Source of the DNA: Mucilaginibacter_A sp965201005
GTDB taxonomy: Bacteria > Bacteroidota > Bacteroidia > Sphingobacteriales > Sphingobacteriaceae
DNA: 64,000 nt
Reading direction: 5' to 3'
Assembly: GCF_965201005.1 (NCBI RefSeq)
Contig: NZ_OZ241747.1
Coordinates: 1,364,001-1,428,000, forward strand
Program-made: the position numbers and the translations under genes
Shown: piece after piece, positions 1 to 7,548 of the stretch
Layout: each line of letters opens with the position of its first letter
Position numbering within the stretch: position 1 is the first letter of the stretch
Notes under the pieces: model-generated
Seen by the model: the letters and a program-made list of their open reading frames with translations, nothing else
Databases searched by the model: none
What the model was told of the DNA's origin: nothing

Positions 1-369
1 TGCGAAAACTGGTTTACAATGATCAATGTTCCTTCAAACCAAGATCAGGACTGGGACAAACTGATTGCATCGGCAAGGCAAAACATTATTCAAAAATTAT
101 CCAAAGCTTTAGGCGAAGACATTGCCAAACTGATTACCTGCGAAAGCATTTTAGATCCGCGCAGCATCGAAAGCAAAACATCTTCTTATCAGGGTTCGCT
201 TTATGGCACGAGTTCTAACAGTCAGTTTGCGGCTTTTTTGCGGCATTCCAACAAATCCTCCAAAGTTAAAAACCTGTATTTTTGCGGTGGTAGCGTACAT
301 CCCGGCGGCGGCATTCCGTTAGCTTTGTTATCTGCAAAAATTGTAAGCGATTGGATTTCAATAAAATAA
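1..369 (+). CDS. Phytoene desaturase-family (CrtI-type) oxidoreductase, C-terminal fragment
   Basis: The reading frame is open to the left edge, so only the last ~122 residues are here. Family members are FAD-dependent desaturases that introduce double bonds into carotenoid precursors at the membrane. Visible: ENWFTMINVP near the edge (compare the ENLF/V-xxNxP stretch of CrtI proteins) and the terminal FCGGSVHPGGGIPLALLSAK, the conserved C-terminal dinucleotide/substrate-binding signature of CrtI/CrtD/CrtN. The FAD Rossmann motif would lie outside the window. The exact member (CrtI versus CrtD-type) cannot be told from the fragment. Stop codon TAA at 367-369. A pigment cluster presumably continues to the left. 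Confidence 0.8.
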   Translation, partial: CENWFTMINVPSNQDQDWDKLIASARQNIIQKLSKALGEDIAKLITCESILDPRSIESKTSSYQGSLYGTSSNSQFAAFLRHSNKSSKVKNLYFCGGSVHPGGGIPLALLSAKIVSDWISIK

Positions 370-432
370 CATCAAAACCGGATTTGATTTTTCCGTTGTA
401 ATTTAAAACACAAATCCCGGTTCCAAATTCTA

Positions 433-469
433 CCTTTAACCTTTAACCTTTAACCTTTAACCTTTAACC
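433..469 (+). repeat. Heptanucleotide tandem repeat, (CCTTTAA)5
   Basis: Five perfect copies of CCTTTAA followed by CC, ending 14 bases before the ATG at 484 of the histidine kinase. It occupies what should be the leader of that gene. In the kinase frame the repeat contains a TAA, so it is not translated as part of that protein; copy-number change could alter promoter or leader spacing only. Confidence 0.9.
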
Positions 470-483
470 AGCCGGTTTTGCCG

Positions 484-1830
484 ATGAAACCTTACCAATG
501 GCATATTTTGTGGCGGATACTGCTTTTACCGCTTACTTTTGCGGCGGCGGCTTATGTGGCTTTTCATTTCGGTTTCCACTACGCGATGCTGTTTTTACCG
601 GTGTTTTTTTGGCAGCTGGGCAACCTGTATTATTTTCAGCATAAAACCCACAAAGAGTTGCAGCAGTTTGTAGAAGCCATCCATTACCGGGATTTTTCTA
701 GGCATTTTGACGATAAACATACATCAGCCAATTTGCAGATTTTGCGCCAGGGTTTTAACGAGATCAACAGCACGTTTAAAATGATCTCGCGCGAAAAAGA
801 AACGCAATATCAGTACCTGCAAAAAATTTTGGAACTGGTTGGAACGGGCATAATTTCGTACGAAGCATTGACTGGTAACGTACAGTGGATGAACGAGTCG
901 CTGAAAAATATGCTGCAATTGCCTTACCTCCGCACTATCCATTCGCTGCAAAAACGGGACGAGGATTTGTACCTGGAAATCATCAGCTTAAAAAGCAGCG
1001 AAACCAGGATTGCAACGGCCCGGACCGAAAAAGCCACGTTTAAAATGCTGCTTTCGGCAACGGCTTTTCAAACGGAAGGCAAAGTTTTCAGGCTGATTGC
1101 ATTCCAGAATGTGGACGAAGCTTTGGACGAGACCGAATCCCGAGCCTGGCAAAAATTATTGGGCGTGATGACGCATGAAATCATGAATTCTATCGCACCG
1201 ATTTCATCATTGGCGCACACGTTAAAAAACCGTTTGCAGGAAGCCAATGCTTCTTTTATGCCTGAAAAAAACGGATCGGTTTTGCTGGAAGACCTGGAAC
1301 TTGGCATCGATACCATTCAGCGGCGAAGTGAAGGTTTGTTAAAATTTGCTGAAACCTACCGTAACCTCAATAAAATCAATACTTTAAGTGTGAAAAAAGT
1401 ATTGGTGCGCGATCTTTTTGAAAGCCTGAACACTTTAATGGAACCAACTTTAAATCAGAAAAAAATTGAGCTGGACATCATTTTAAAAGATCCGGCTGTA
1501 ACCATTGAGGTGGACCCGAACCTGATCGAACAGGTTTTAATTAATTTATTGGTGAATGCCATTGAAGCCGTGAAAGACCGGCCGGAACCGCAAATTGTAC
1601 TTTCTGCTTCTGTTTTAAACGATAAAAAAACCATGCTGAAAATAGCAGATAACGGCACCGGTATGCCCGAAGATGTGCAGGAACAGATTTTTGTGCCATT
1701 TTTTAGCACCAAAAAAACCGGAAGCGGTATTGGTTTAAGTTTATGCAAGCAGATTATGCTGTTACATAAAGCGCATATTTCAGTACAATCTGTGGAAGGT
1801 GAGGGGACGGCTTTTTTGCTGGTGTTTTAG
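484..1830 (+). CDS. Membrane sensor histidine kinase (NtrB/NtrY-like)
   Basis: Two hydrophobic segments at about residues 8-28 and 31-48 anchor it in the inner membrane. A PAS-like stretch follows (about 105-200), then the dimerisation/H-box with MTHEIMNSIAP (His about 231) and a HATPase domain with N-box NLLVNAIEAV (about 356), G1 box DNGTGMP (about 390) and G2 box GSGIGLSLCKQ (about 413). The HExxN-type H-box resembles NtrB/NtrY kinases that pair with sigma-54 activators; no response regulator is adjacent, so it is an orphan here. ATG 484 is preferred over an upstream TTG at 478. Two copies of the window-wide repeat lie inside the gene (586-597 coding MLFL, and 1247-1258 coding NASF). Confidence 0.88.
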   Translation: MKPYQWHILWRILLLPLTFAAAAYVAFHFGFHYAMLFLPVFFWQLGNLYYFQHKTHKELQQFVEAIHYRDFSRHFDDKHTSANLQILRQGFNEINSTFKMISREKETQYQYLQKILELVGTGIISYEALTGNVQWMNESLKNMLQLPYLRTIHSLQKRDEDLYLEIISLKSSETRIATARTEKATFKMLLSATAFQTEGKVFRLIAFQNVDEALDETESRAWQKLLGVMTHEIMNSIAPISSLAHTLKNRLQEANASFMPEKNGSVLLEDLELGIDTIQRRSEGLLKFAETYRNLNKINTLSVKKVLVRDLFESLNTLMEPTLNQKKIELDIILKDPAVTIEVDPNLIEQVLINLLVNAIEAVKDRPEPQIVLSASVLNDKKTMLKIADNGTGMPEDVQEQIFVPFFSTKKTGSGIGLSLCKQIMLLHKAHISVQSVEGEGTAFLLVF

Positions 1831-1875
1831 AATTGATTATTGTTTGTACTTTTAAGAATATTAACCGAATCACAA

Positions 1876-2457
1876 TTGCTAAATTTATACATTATTGCAG
1901 GTTGCAACTGAGCTGGAAAAACAACCGCATCTTTCACAATTTTGCCTGAAATGTTGGATTGCAAAGAATTTATAAATGCAGATGAAATTGCAAAAGGGAT
2001 TTCACCATTTCAACCTGAAACCGTTTCTTTTTTAGCCGGAAGAATTATGTTGGAAAGGATAAATGAATTGTTGGAACAGCAGATAGATTTTGCAATTGAA
2101 ACAACTTTAACAACGCTTTCTTATCAAAAAACAATTGCCGTTGCAAAAAGTAAAGGTTATCGTGTTACTTTGATATTCTTCTGGCTGAATGATGTAAACT
2201 TAGCTATCGAAAGGGTAAAAATGAGAGTTGCAGAAGGCGGGCACAATATTCCAAAAGAGGTAATTATTCGACGTTATTATAAAGGAATTTTTAATTTGAT
2301 TAATGTTTTTACAAAATTATGTGATGATTGGATAGTCATTAATAATTCATATGATCCATATTACGTTGTTGCCAATGGTAAAAATAATTTAAGTATTGAA
2401 ATTAAAAACAGAAGAAGTTGGATGCAAATTTTAAATTTAGCAGATGGAAAAAGTTGA
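1876..2457 (+). pseudogene. Zeta-toxin-family P-loop kinase with a stop codon in Walker A
   Basis: Translating upstream of the ATG at 1942 in the same frame gives LYIIAGCN-stop-AGKTTASFTILPE. In this family the P-loop reads GxNGAGKTT, so the TGA at 1909-1911 stands where GGA would encode Gly, one base change away. Downstream the protein matches the family throughout: NADEIAKGISP, the ETTL segment (about residue 52 from 1942) and RxxxGGHNIP. Zeta-like proteins are kinases related to those that phosphorylate UDP-N-acetylglucosamine. Starting at ATG 1942 would give 171 aa without a nucleotide-binding loop. The upstream boundary is approximate (a TTG at 1876). It overlaps the small gene at 2444. 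A sequencing error is possible. Confidence 0.75.
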
Positions 2458-2611
2458 TTTAAAACATAAAGAATTAGTTCAGAAAATTGAAAAAGGTTTG
2501 GATCTGACTTTTAAAAAACTAGTAAAATCTAAACGTCAAACAGGAGGTAGTTTTGTTTTTTCTAAAAATGGGGTTATCAAAAAAATTAAGGCGGAAGATA
2601 TGGAAGATTAA
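2444..2611 (+). CDS. Small partner protein of the zeta-toxin-like gene (55 aa)
   Basis: ATG at 2444 overlaps the last 14 bases of the zeta-like gene in another frame, an arrangement typical of translational coupling. The product begins MEKVDLKHKELVQKIEKGLD and is rich in Lys/Glu, with a likely amphipathic N-terminal helix and the short segment GGSFVFSKNG. No known domain is recognised. From its position and overlap it may be the antitoxin or an accessory protein of the pair, but that is inference. It remains intact although its partner is interrupted. Confidence 0.6.
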   Translation: MEKVDLKHKELVQKIEKGLDLTFKKLVKSKRQTGGSFVFSKNGVIKKIKAEDMED

Positions 2612-2629
2612 AAAACCTATTTTAAGATG

Positions 2630-2725
2630 ATGCTTCTTTTATCCTTATAAAAACTGGTTTTGGTTTTATTGATATCATAAAAATCAAATAAAAGTTTGAT
2701 GATTTTTATGCCCTAAAAGAAGCAT
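2630..2725. repeat. Inverted pair of the 12-bp motif (96 bp)
   Basis: Copies at 2630-2641 (ATGCTTCTTTTA) and 2714-2725 (TAAAAGAAGCAT) face each other, the second preceded by TTTTTA and five bases. The pair starts 18 bases after the small gene's stop codon. The rest of the 211-bp stretch 2612-2822 holds the operator-like palindrome at 2774 and nothing else I can identify. Confidence 0.9.
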
Positions 2726-2773
2726 CATTTCATATTTATCTTTAGGTATAAGCTTTCAATTAGTCTTGCGCTT

Positions 2774-2789
2774 TTTGCCAAATGGCAAA
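2774..2789. promoter_or_regulatory. Operator-like palindrome upstream of the Crp/Fnr-type gene
   Basis: TTTGCC-AAAT-GGCAAA, a 6-4-6 inverted repeat with its right edge 33 bases before the ATG at 2823. The same palindrome, with matching flanks, recurs at 3403-3418 before the SDR gene. The 6-4-6 geometry suits a dimeric Crp/Fnr-family protein, so autoregulation is a reasonable inference. Confidence 0.6.
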
Positions 2790-2822
2790 TGCAAACCAAT
2801 GTATATCCGGTAACTTGCACAA

Positions 2823-3395
2823 ATGGAAGCACTCATCAATTATTTATTGCAATTCGGCCATTTGAACCAGCAGCAAATTGACCTGGTAAAAAGCAAAGGG
2901 GTTTTAAAAGAATTAAAAAAAGACGAGTATTATGCCGAAGCTGGAAACATACCGCGTGAAGTCATTTTTTTGACTGAAGGGATTTTTAGGATTTGTTATT
3001 ATAACAACAAAGGAGAGGAAATTACCAAATACTTTATCGATGAAAATAACTTTGTGGTCGACATCAATAGTTACAATCAAAACATTCCATCTTCAGAATA
3101 TGCACAAACGATTACAGATTGCAAATTCATTTTTTTTTCTAAAGAAGCAATGCAGGAACTATCAATGACGATCATTGGTTGGGACAATATTATCAGTAAA
3201 ATTACGGCAAAAGGATTTGCTGATAAGGTAAACAAGATTAGTTCTATGATGGCAGAAGATGCAACTGAACGTTATCTTAACTTCTTTCAAAAGTTCCCTA
3301 AACTTGCAAACCGGATCCCGTTGTCGTATTTAGCTTCTTATCTGGGTATTACACAATCGTCTTTAAGCCGGATCAGAAAAAACATCAGCGGCTAA
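2823..3395 (+). CDS. Crp/Fnr-family transcriptional regulator
   Basis: 190 aa, the usual length. Residues about 20-115 form the cyclic-nucleotide-binding-like beta-roll (REVIFLTEGIFRICYYNNKGEEITKYF), and the C-terminus carries a winged helix (PLSYLASYLGITQSSLSRIRK, about 165-186). The beta-roll lacks the classical cAMP phosphate-binding Arg-Ser pair as far as I can see, as is common for Bacteroidota members whose ligand is unknown. It is flanked by two identical palindromes, at 2774 in its own leader and at 3403 between it and the SDR gene; it probably controls both. ATG 2823 follows an AT-rich leader without a Shine-Dalgarno sequence. Confidence 0.88.
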   Translation: MEALINYLLQFGHLNQQQIDLVKSKGVLKELKKDEYYAEAGNIPREVIFLTEGIFRICYYNNKGEEITKYFIDENNFVVDINSYNQNIPSSEYAQTITDCKFIFFSKEAMQELSMTIIGWDNIISKITAKGFADKVNKISSMMAEDATERYLNFFQKFPKLANRIPLSYLASYLGITQSSLSRIRKNISG

Positions 3396-3402
3396 ATTGC
3401 TT

Positions 3403-3418
3403 TTTGCCAAATGGCAAA
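3403..3418. promoter_or_regulatory. Second copy of the operator-like palindrome, upstream of the SDR gene
   Basis: TTTGCC-AAAT-GGCAAA, identical to the site at 2774 and embedded in the same 22-bp sequence. It lies 8 bases after the regulator's stop codon and 54 bases before the SDR start. It probably marks the SDR as a direct target of the regulator. Confidence 0.6.
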
Positions 3419-3472
3419 TGGTTTCATTTTTCTATTGATGAAATTTGGGTTATAATTTAAAAAAAGATAAAA

Positions 3473-4408
3473 ATGGAATTAATCATCCTTACAGGCGCAA
3501 CAAGTGGTATTGGCTTTGAATGTGCTATGCAAATGGCCAGAATTGCACCTAACGAGCAAATTATACTTGCTTGCCGAAATCAAAAGTCAGGCGATAAAGT
3601 AATTCAAAACATTAAACAAAAAACAGGACATAAAAATTTAATTTGTATGCCATTGAATTTGGGATCTTTACAATCTGTACGAGAGTTTACAGTACAATTT
3701 TCAAAGCAACCCAACAATAAAATAATTGCGTTGATAAACAATGCAGGCATCCAAAATGTTGCGGAAACTCAATACACAAAAGATGGTTTTGAAGTTACTA
3801 TTGGTGTAAATCATTTGGCTTCTACTTACCTTACTTTATTGCTTTTGCCGTTTATGGACAGTAATGCAAGTATAACGTTTACGGCAAGTGGCACACACGA
3901 CCCAAAACAAAAGACGGGAATGGAACCGCCCATATTTAAAAGTGCAAAGGAATTGGTATATCCAACCGAAACAAATGAAAAACCAATGACCGTAGGGCAA
4001 CGCAGATATACAACTTCAAAATTATGCAATGTCCTGACCACCTACGAATTGCAAAGAAAGTTATCAAAAACCAATATCAGGGTAAACGCCTTTGATCCGG
4101 GATTTGTGCCTGGAACAGGCCTGGCCAGAAACTATCCGCCTTTCTTGCGCTTCATATCCGACCATATATTGCCCGTGCTTAGATACTTTGTGCATAACGT
4201 TAACACAGCGCAGGTATCGGGCAAACGTTTAGCAAACCTTGCTTATGCTGACCAATACAAAAATTTTAAAGGAAAATATTTTGAAGGCGAAAAAGAAATC
4301 AAATCTTCCGCAGATTCATACAATAAAGAATATCAAGATATTTTATGGACATCAACAATTGACCTGCTTGGCATAAAACAGAATGAAACTTCTGTTCAAT
4401 TAGTTTAA
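3473..4408 (+). CDS. Short-chain dehydrogenase/reductase, protochlorophyllide-reductase/retinol-dehydrogenase-like
   Basis: 311 aa. N-terminal Rossmann motif TGATSGIG (about residues 7-14), NNAG (about 88-91), a catalytic Ser region TASGTHDP (about 139) and YTTSK (Tyr-x-x-x-Lys, about 181-185) mark a complete SDR. The long insert between Ser and Tyr and the overall length resemble the light-independent retinol-dehydrogenase/POR-like subgroup. NADPH-dependent carbonyl reduction is expected; the substrate is unknown. It follows the Crp/Fnr-type gene on the same strand and shares its operator-like palindrome. Confidence 0.85.
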   Translation: MELIILTGATSGIGFECAMQMARIAPNEQIILACRNQKSGDKVIQNIKQKTGHKNLICMPLNLGSLQSVREFTVQFSKQPNNKIIALINNAGIQNVAETQYTKDGFEVTIGVNHLASTYLTLLLLPFMDSNASITFTASGTHDPKQKTGMEPPIFKSAKELVYPTETNEKPMTVGQRRYTTSKLCNVLTTYELQRKLSKTNIRVNAFDPGFVPGTGLARNYPPFLRFISDHILPVLRYFVHNVNTAQVSGKRLANLAYADQYKNFKGKYFEGEKEIKSSADSYNKEYQDILWTSTIDLLGIKQNETSVQLV

Positions 4409-4460
4409 TAATAAATATGTAACAGCTAAAAAAATGTAGCGTTAAATATCAAATAAATAA

Positions 4461-4487
4461 AAAGGCAATTCAAATAGAGTTGCCTTT
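4461..4487 (+). terminator. Rho-independent-like hairpin after the SDR gene
   Basis: AAAGGCAA, an 11-base loop, TTGCCTTT, then TATTTG. Eight-base stem flanked by A-tract and T-rich sequence, 53 bases after the SDR stop. Confidence 0.6.
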
Positions 4488-4510
4488 ATTTGTGCTATAT
4501 AATTTATACA

Positions 4511-5524
4511 ATGACAAACAACAACATAAAAGCATACCAGAACAATCCGCAATTGCAAACACCAAAAGCACCGCAAGGATGGCAAGGGACACCTGTTGAT
4601 CAAAAAGGTAGATTTCTAAACTTGAACCATCCTTTTGTCCCAAATTGGGCGGATGTATTTCGTTGGAAGTTGGAAGCCAGCCCTTTCAAAAAAGAAAAAA
4701 AAGCAGAAGTTTGGGACCCAATTGTTTACAAGGACAATTCCTGGTTGTATGAAAGTAATGATATGATTGTTTGGCTTGGGCACAGTACTTTTTATATCCG
4801 TTTGGCTGGGGTCAGAATACTCACGGACCCTGTATTTGGTGATATTCTTTCGGTTAAACGGCGGTCTGGATTTCCTGTTGATCCACATCTTTTAACAATT
4901 CTTGATTATATTTTGCTGTCGCATGATCACCGTGACCACTTGGATGATAAAAGTTTGAAACTTTTATCCAAGCAAAATCCAAATGTTAAATATTTGTCAG
5001 GGTTAGGCATGAAAGAAATAGTACATAGTTTCACCGGTTCAACTAGCATTGAAGAAGCAGGCTGGTATCAGCAGTATAATACCGGAAGCGGCCCGGTAAA
5101 AATCACGTTCATTCCTTCCAGGCATTGGTCAACACGCGGTTTGTTTGATACCAACCAACGGCTTTGGGGAGGGTTTGTGATAGAAACGGCAAGCAAGCGT
5201 ATTTTATTCGGCGGCGACAGCGGTTATGATACGCATTACAAAGAATTGGCATCGGTTTTTGGCAGCTTTGATTATGCCATTTTAGGGATTGGTGCTTATG
5301 AACCTGTTTGGTTTATGAGTGCCAATCATCAATCTCCGGCAGATGCGTTAAAAGGTTTTACAGAATTGAACTCCACCCGTTTTATACCGATGCATTACGG
5401 TACTTTTGACCTTTCGGACGAGCCGCTAAGCCAGCCTTTAAAAGATCTGCAAGTAGCGGCAAAGAAGCTTAAACTGGAAGCAAAATTGGATGTATTGAAT
5501 ATTGGAAAACCATTAATTTTATAA
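4511..5524 (+). CDS. MBL-fold metallohydrolase (UlaG / NAPE-PLD-like)
   Basis: 337 aa from ATG 4511 (an in-frame GTG at 4490 is less likely). Metal-binding elements are complete: LGHSTFYIR, TDPVFGD, SHDHRDHLDD (HxHxDH, about residues 135-140), SRHWSTRG, FGGDSGYDTHY (bridging Asp) and IPMHYGTFD. This pattern is that of the UlaG/NAPE-PLD branch of the metallo-beta-lactamase fold, two-zinc hydrolases acting on lactones or phosphodiesters. The substrate cannot be read from the sequence. No signal peptide, so cytoplasmic. Confidence 0.87.
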   Translation: MTNNNIKAYQNNPQLQTPKAPQGWQGTPVDQKGRFLNLNHPFVPNWADVFRWKLEASPFKKEKKAEVWDPIVYKDNSWLYESNDMIVWLGHSTFYIRLAGVRILTDPVFGDILSVKRRSGFPVDPHLLTILDYILLSHDHRDHLDDKSLKLLSKQNPNVKYLSGLGMKEIVHSFTGSTSIEEAGWYQQYNTGSGPVKITFIPSRHWSTRGLFDTNQRLWGGFVIETASKRILFGGDSGYDTHYKELASVFGSFDYAILGIGAYEPVWFMSANHQSPADALKGFTELNSTRFIPMHYGTFDLSDEPLSQPLKDLQVAAKKLKLEAKLDVLNIGKPLIL

Positions 5525-5535
5525 CCTGATTTCAG

Positions 5536-5613
5536 ATGCTTCTTTTATCACCTAAAAATTTATCTTTTCAAACTTGGACAACTATACCAATTTTTATGGC
5601 ATAAAAGAAGCAT
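5536..5613. repeat. Inverted pair of the 12-bp motif (78 bp)
   Basis: Copies at 5536-5547 and 5602-5613 between the convergent MBL-fold and HxlR genes, starting 12 bases after the MBL stop. The right copy has TTTTTA-TGGCA on its 5' side. Confidence 0.9.
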
Positions 5614-5700
5614 CGCATATTTGGAAACTTGTAAACCCCAAGTACAAGTTAAAAAAAATCACCACAAGATTTCTAACTTAAACAAACAGGAAAATATATT

Positions 5701-6078
5701 TTACTTTTTTCCAATTTGATGTTTGATGTTTTTCCGGTGCATAGTGCCCCAATTGCTCAAAGAACGCACTACATCTTCTAAAGTGTTGCTGTATTCGGTA
5801 AGTTGGTAATCAACTGTAACCGGTGTCGCCACAGCATTTACATTTCGTTTTACAAAACCATTCATTTCCAAGTCTTTCAGTTCGTTGGACAATACCCTGG
5901 CTGAAATTCCGGTTATAGTCCGCTGCAGTTGATTAAATCTTTTATTGCCATTAAACAAAGCAATAATTATCCTTAGTTTCCATTTGCCGCCCATCGCATA
6001 CAATGCATCGCCAACTGCCTGAAGCATTGCCGCACATTGTTCGTCAGAAGCATTACTGCTTAGTTTACAAAGTTCCAT
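5701..6078 (-). CDS. HxlR-family winged-helix transcriptional regulator
   Basis: 125 aa. The HxlR signature is complete: GGKWKLRIIIAL (about residues 30-41), RFNQLQRTITGISARVLSNE (recognition helix region), LKDLEMNGFVKR and VDYQLTEY. These dimeric repressors often sense oxidants or electrophiles; a Cys is present at position 4 and another at 15. Divergent from the esterase gene at 6228, and a palindrome in the shared 149-bp gap is a candidate operator, so it may control itself and that gene. Confidence 0.88.
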   Translation of the reverse strand: MELCKLSSNASDEQCAAMLQAVGDALYAMGGKWKLRIIIALFNGNKRFNQLQRTITGISARVLSNELKDLEMNGFVKRNVNAVATPVTVDYQLTEYSNTLEDVVRSLSNWGTMHRKNIKHQIGKK

Positions 6079-6093
6079 TTATTAAAAATCTAC

Positions 6094-6120
6094 TAACCTA
6101 AAGGTTACTGCTAACCTTTT
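6094..6120. promoter_or_regulatory. Candidate HxlR operator
   Basis: TAACC-TAAA-GGTTA (6094-6107), an inverted repeat, followed after 3 bases by a third half-site CTAACC. It lies 16 bases upstream of the HxlR start and in the gap shared with the divergent esterase gene. Confidence 0.45.
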
Positions 6121-6227
6121 GTTTACTACTGATATTTGATAAGCTAATGTACCTACATTTGAAACAGAAATTTTAAATTTTTTTTAAAAATGCTGAACAA
6201 ACGGATTGTTAAACAAGCTAAAATAAA

Positions 6228-7198
6228 ATGAACCGGACCATAATTATTGTTGGCGTCCTGCTGCTCCTTGTAGTAATTGCTTATTTTTATTTTGCTTATG
6301 CGCTCGTTCCAAACGAACCTCAGCTTAGCGCGAAAATTGAACAAGCCACAATCCAAGTGAATAATCAAACGAGAAGTTATTTGTACTACATCCCGAAAAA
6401 GCTAAGCCCTAAACCTGCATTAATTATTGCTTTGCACGGAACCGGAATGAATGCAGATAAAATGCGGCAATGGACAGCCTATGAGTTTGACCAGTTGGCG
6501 GATCAAAAAGGGTTTGCAGTGATTTATCCAAACGGCTACAAAGGCAATTGGAACGACTGCCGAAGCGATGCGCCTTTTCCGGCAAAAAAAGAAAATATAG
6601 ATGATGTTGGTTTTATCCGGAGCCTGATCGAAAATTTTAGTAAAGACTATGGAATTGACCCGGGCAAAGTATATGTGTTCGGATTTTCAAATGGCGGACA
6701 AATGGCTTTGCGCCTTGCCATGGAAGTGCCGAATTTAGTAGCTGCTGTTTCCGCCGTTAGCGCCAATCTTCAAACGCCGGCCACTTGTTCCTGTGTTTTG
6801 GAAGGACAAACATCAAGGGTCATGCTAGTAGCCGGGACCAAAGACCCGATCAATCCCTACAATGGTGGCGAAGTAACGCTGTTTGGCTTGAAAAAGATTG
6901 GGACAGTGGTTTCTGCCCAGGATCCGCGCAAAGTTTGGCTGAACGGAATGGTGCCACAATTAAGCCTCTAATAGAAAAAGTGCCGGATTTAAAAGAAAAA
7001 AATTTTAAAAGAGACAATGAAAGTTATACAGAACGCCAAACATGGATAAAAGCAGGGCAAACTTTCGTTGAACTTTACACTGTTTACGGTGGCGGACATG
7101 TAATCCCGCAACAAAACTTTAGGTTTCCAAGGTTGATGGGCAAAACTTTTAAGAGCTTTGATACGCCTAAACAAGCTGTTTCCTTTTTTGGTCTTTAA
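6228..7198 (+). pseudogene. PHB-depolymerase/feruloyl-esterase-like alpha/beta hydrolase, frameshifted
   Basis: The first frame (6228-6971) starts with a membrane anchor or uncleaved signal (residues 4-23) and has ALHGTGMN (oxyanion region), GFSNGG (nucleophile Ser) and GTKDPINPYNGG (acid Asp). It runs off into PQLSL-stop, while a second frame continues the same protein (NGATIKPLIEKVP, then YGGGHVIPQ with the catalytic His) to 7198. Adding one C near 6942 (AAC to AACC) restores a continuous protein of about 323 aa. The break therefore separates the catalytic His from the Ser and Asp. A one-base sequencing or assembly error is a real alternative. Confidence 0.75.
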
Positions 7199-7244
7199 GC
7201 CAACGAGAAAAGACTTTTGATCCTATTGACAATTTAATTTTAAA

Positions 7245-7304
7245 TGCTTCTTTTATCACCTAAAATCTATAAACTTTCTAAAATAAATATGCTAAAAGAA
7301 GTAC
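7245..7304. repeat. Inverted pair of the 12-bp motif, right copy degenerate
   Basis: ATGCTTCTTTTA at 7245-7256 and TAAAAGAAGTAC at 7293-7304, 46 bases downstream of the esterase. First of three motif copies in the gene-free 350 bp from 7199 to 7548, which otherwise hold a terminator (7336) and a clpB remnant (7411). Confidence 0.8.
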
Positions 7305-7335
7305 CGAAAACATTCAGAATAATTTTCTTCAACAA

Positions 7336-7369
7336 AAAAGGGCTTTCCATTTAATTGGAAAGCCCTTTT
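7336..7369. terminator. Strong hairpin terminator, duplicate of the one after clpB
   Basis: A perfect 13-bp stem (AAAAGGGCTTTCC / GGAAAGCCCTTTT) with an 8-base loop, flanked by A-tract and T-tract, so usable in both directions. Its position relative to the motif copy at 7377 and the clpB tail remnant repeats the layout 8059-8213 exactly. Confidence 0.85.
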
Positions 7370-7410
7370 ATTTTGAATGCTTCTTTTAGCTCCTGTTTTT
7401 CAAAGATTAG

Positions 7411-7495
7411 GAATTTAAGAAAATAAAGTTGTGGTAAAATTCATTCAGTTTAATGTTGCTGTCTATGTTTAGCTTGTCAGCTAAAGTCGTAAAAG
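7411..7495 (-). pseudogene. Remnant duplicate of the clpB 3' end
   Basis: On the minus strand this stretch reads DSNIKLNEFYHNFIFLNS-stop, against DSNIKLDEFDHNFVFLNS-stop at the true ClpB C-terminus (stop at 8130). Similarity fades upstream after about 26 codons. Hairpin, motif copy and gene tail appear in the same order and spacing in both blocks (about 7336-7490 and 8059-8213), so a ~155-bp segment was duplicated. The gene at 7549-7914 lies between the two blocks. No start or ORF of useful length remains. Confidence 0.85.
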
Positions 7496-7548
7496 TATAA
7501 ATTCCAATTCGAAAACAGTTAACTTTAAATTGTAAAAACAAACCACAA

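Noticed and set aside
433..469. The 7-bp repeat as a coding phase-variation tract
   Set aside because: It lies outside the kinase frame and contains TAA in that frame, so copy number cannot shift the protein reading frame.
478..483. TTG 478 as start of the histidine kinase
   Set aside because: ATG 484 is two codons later and gives the same protein; no Shine-Dalgarno sequence favours the TTG.
3138..3150. TAAAGAAGCAATG in the Crp/Fnr-type gene as a motif copy
   Set aside because: Lacks one A and has an extra A before TG; more than one difference from the core.
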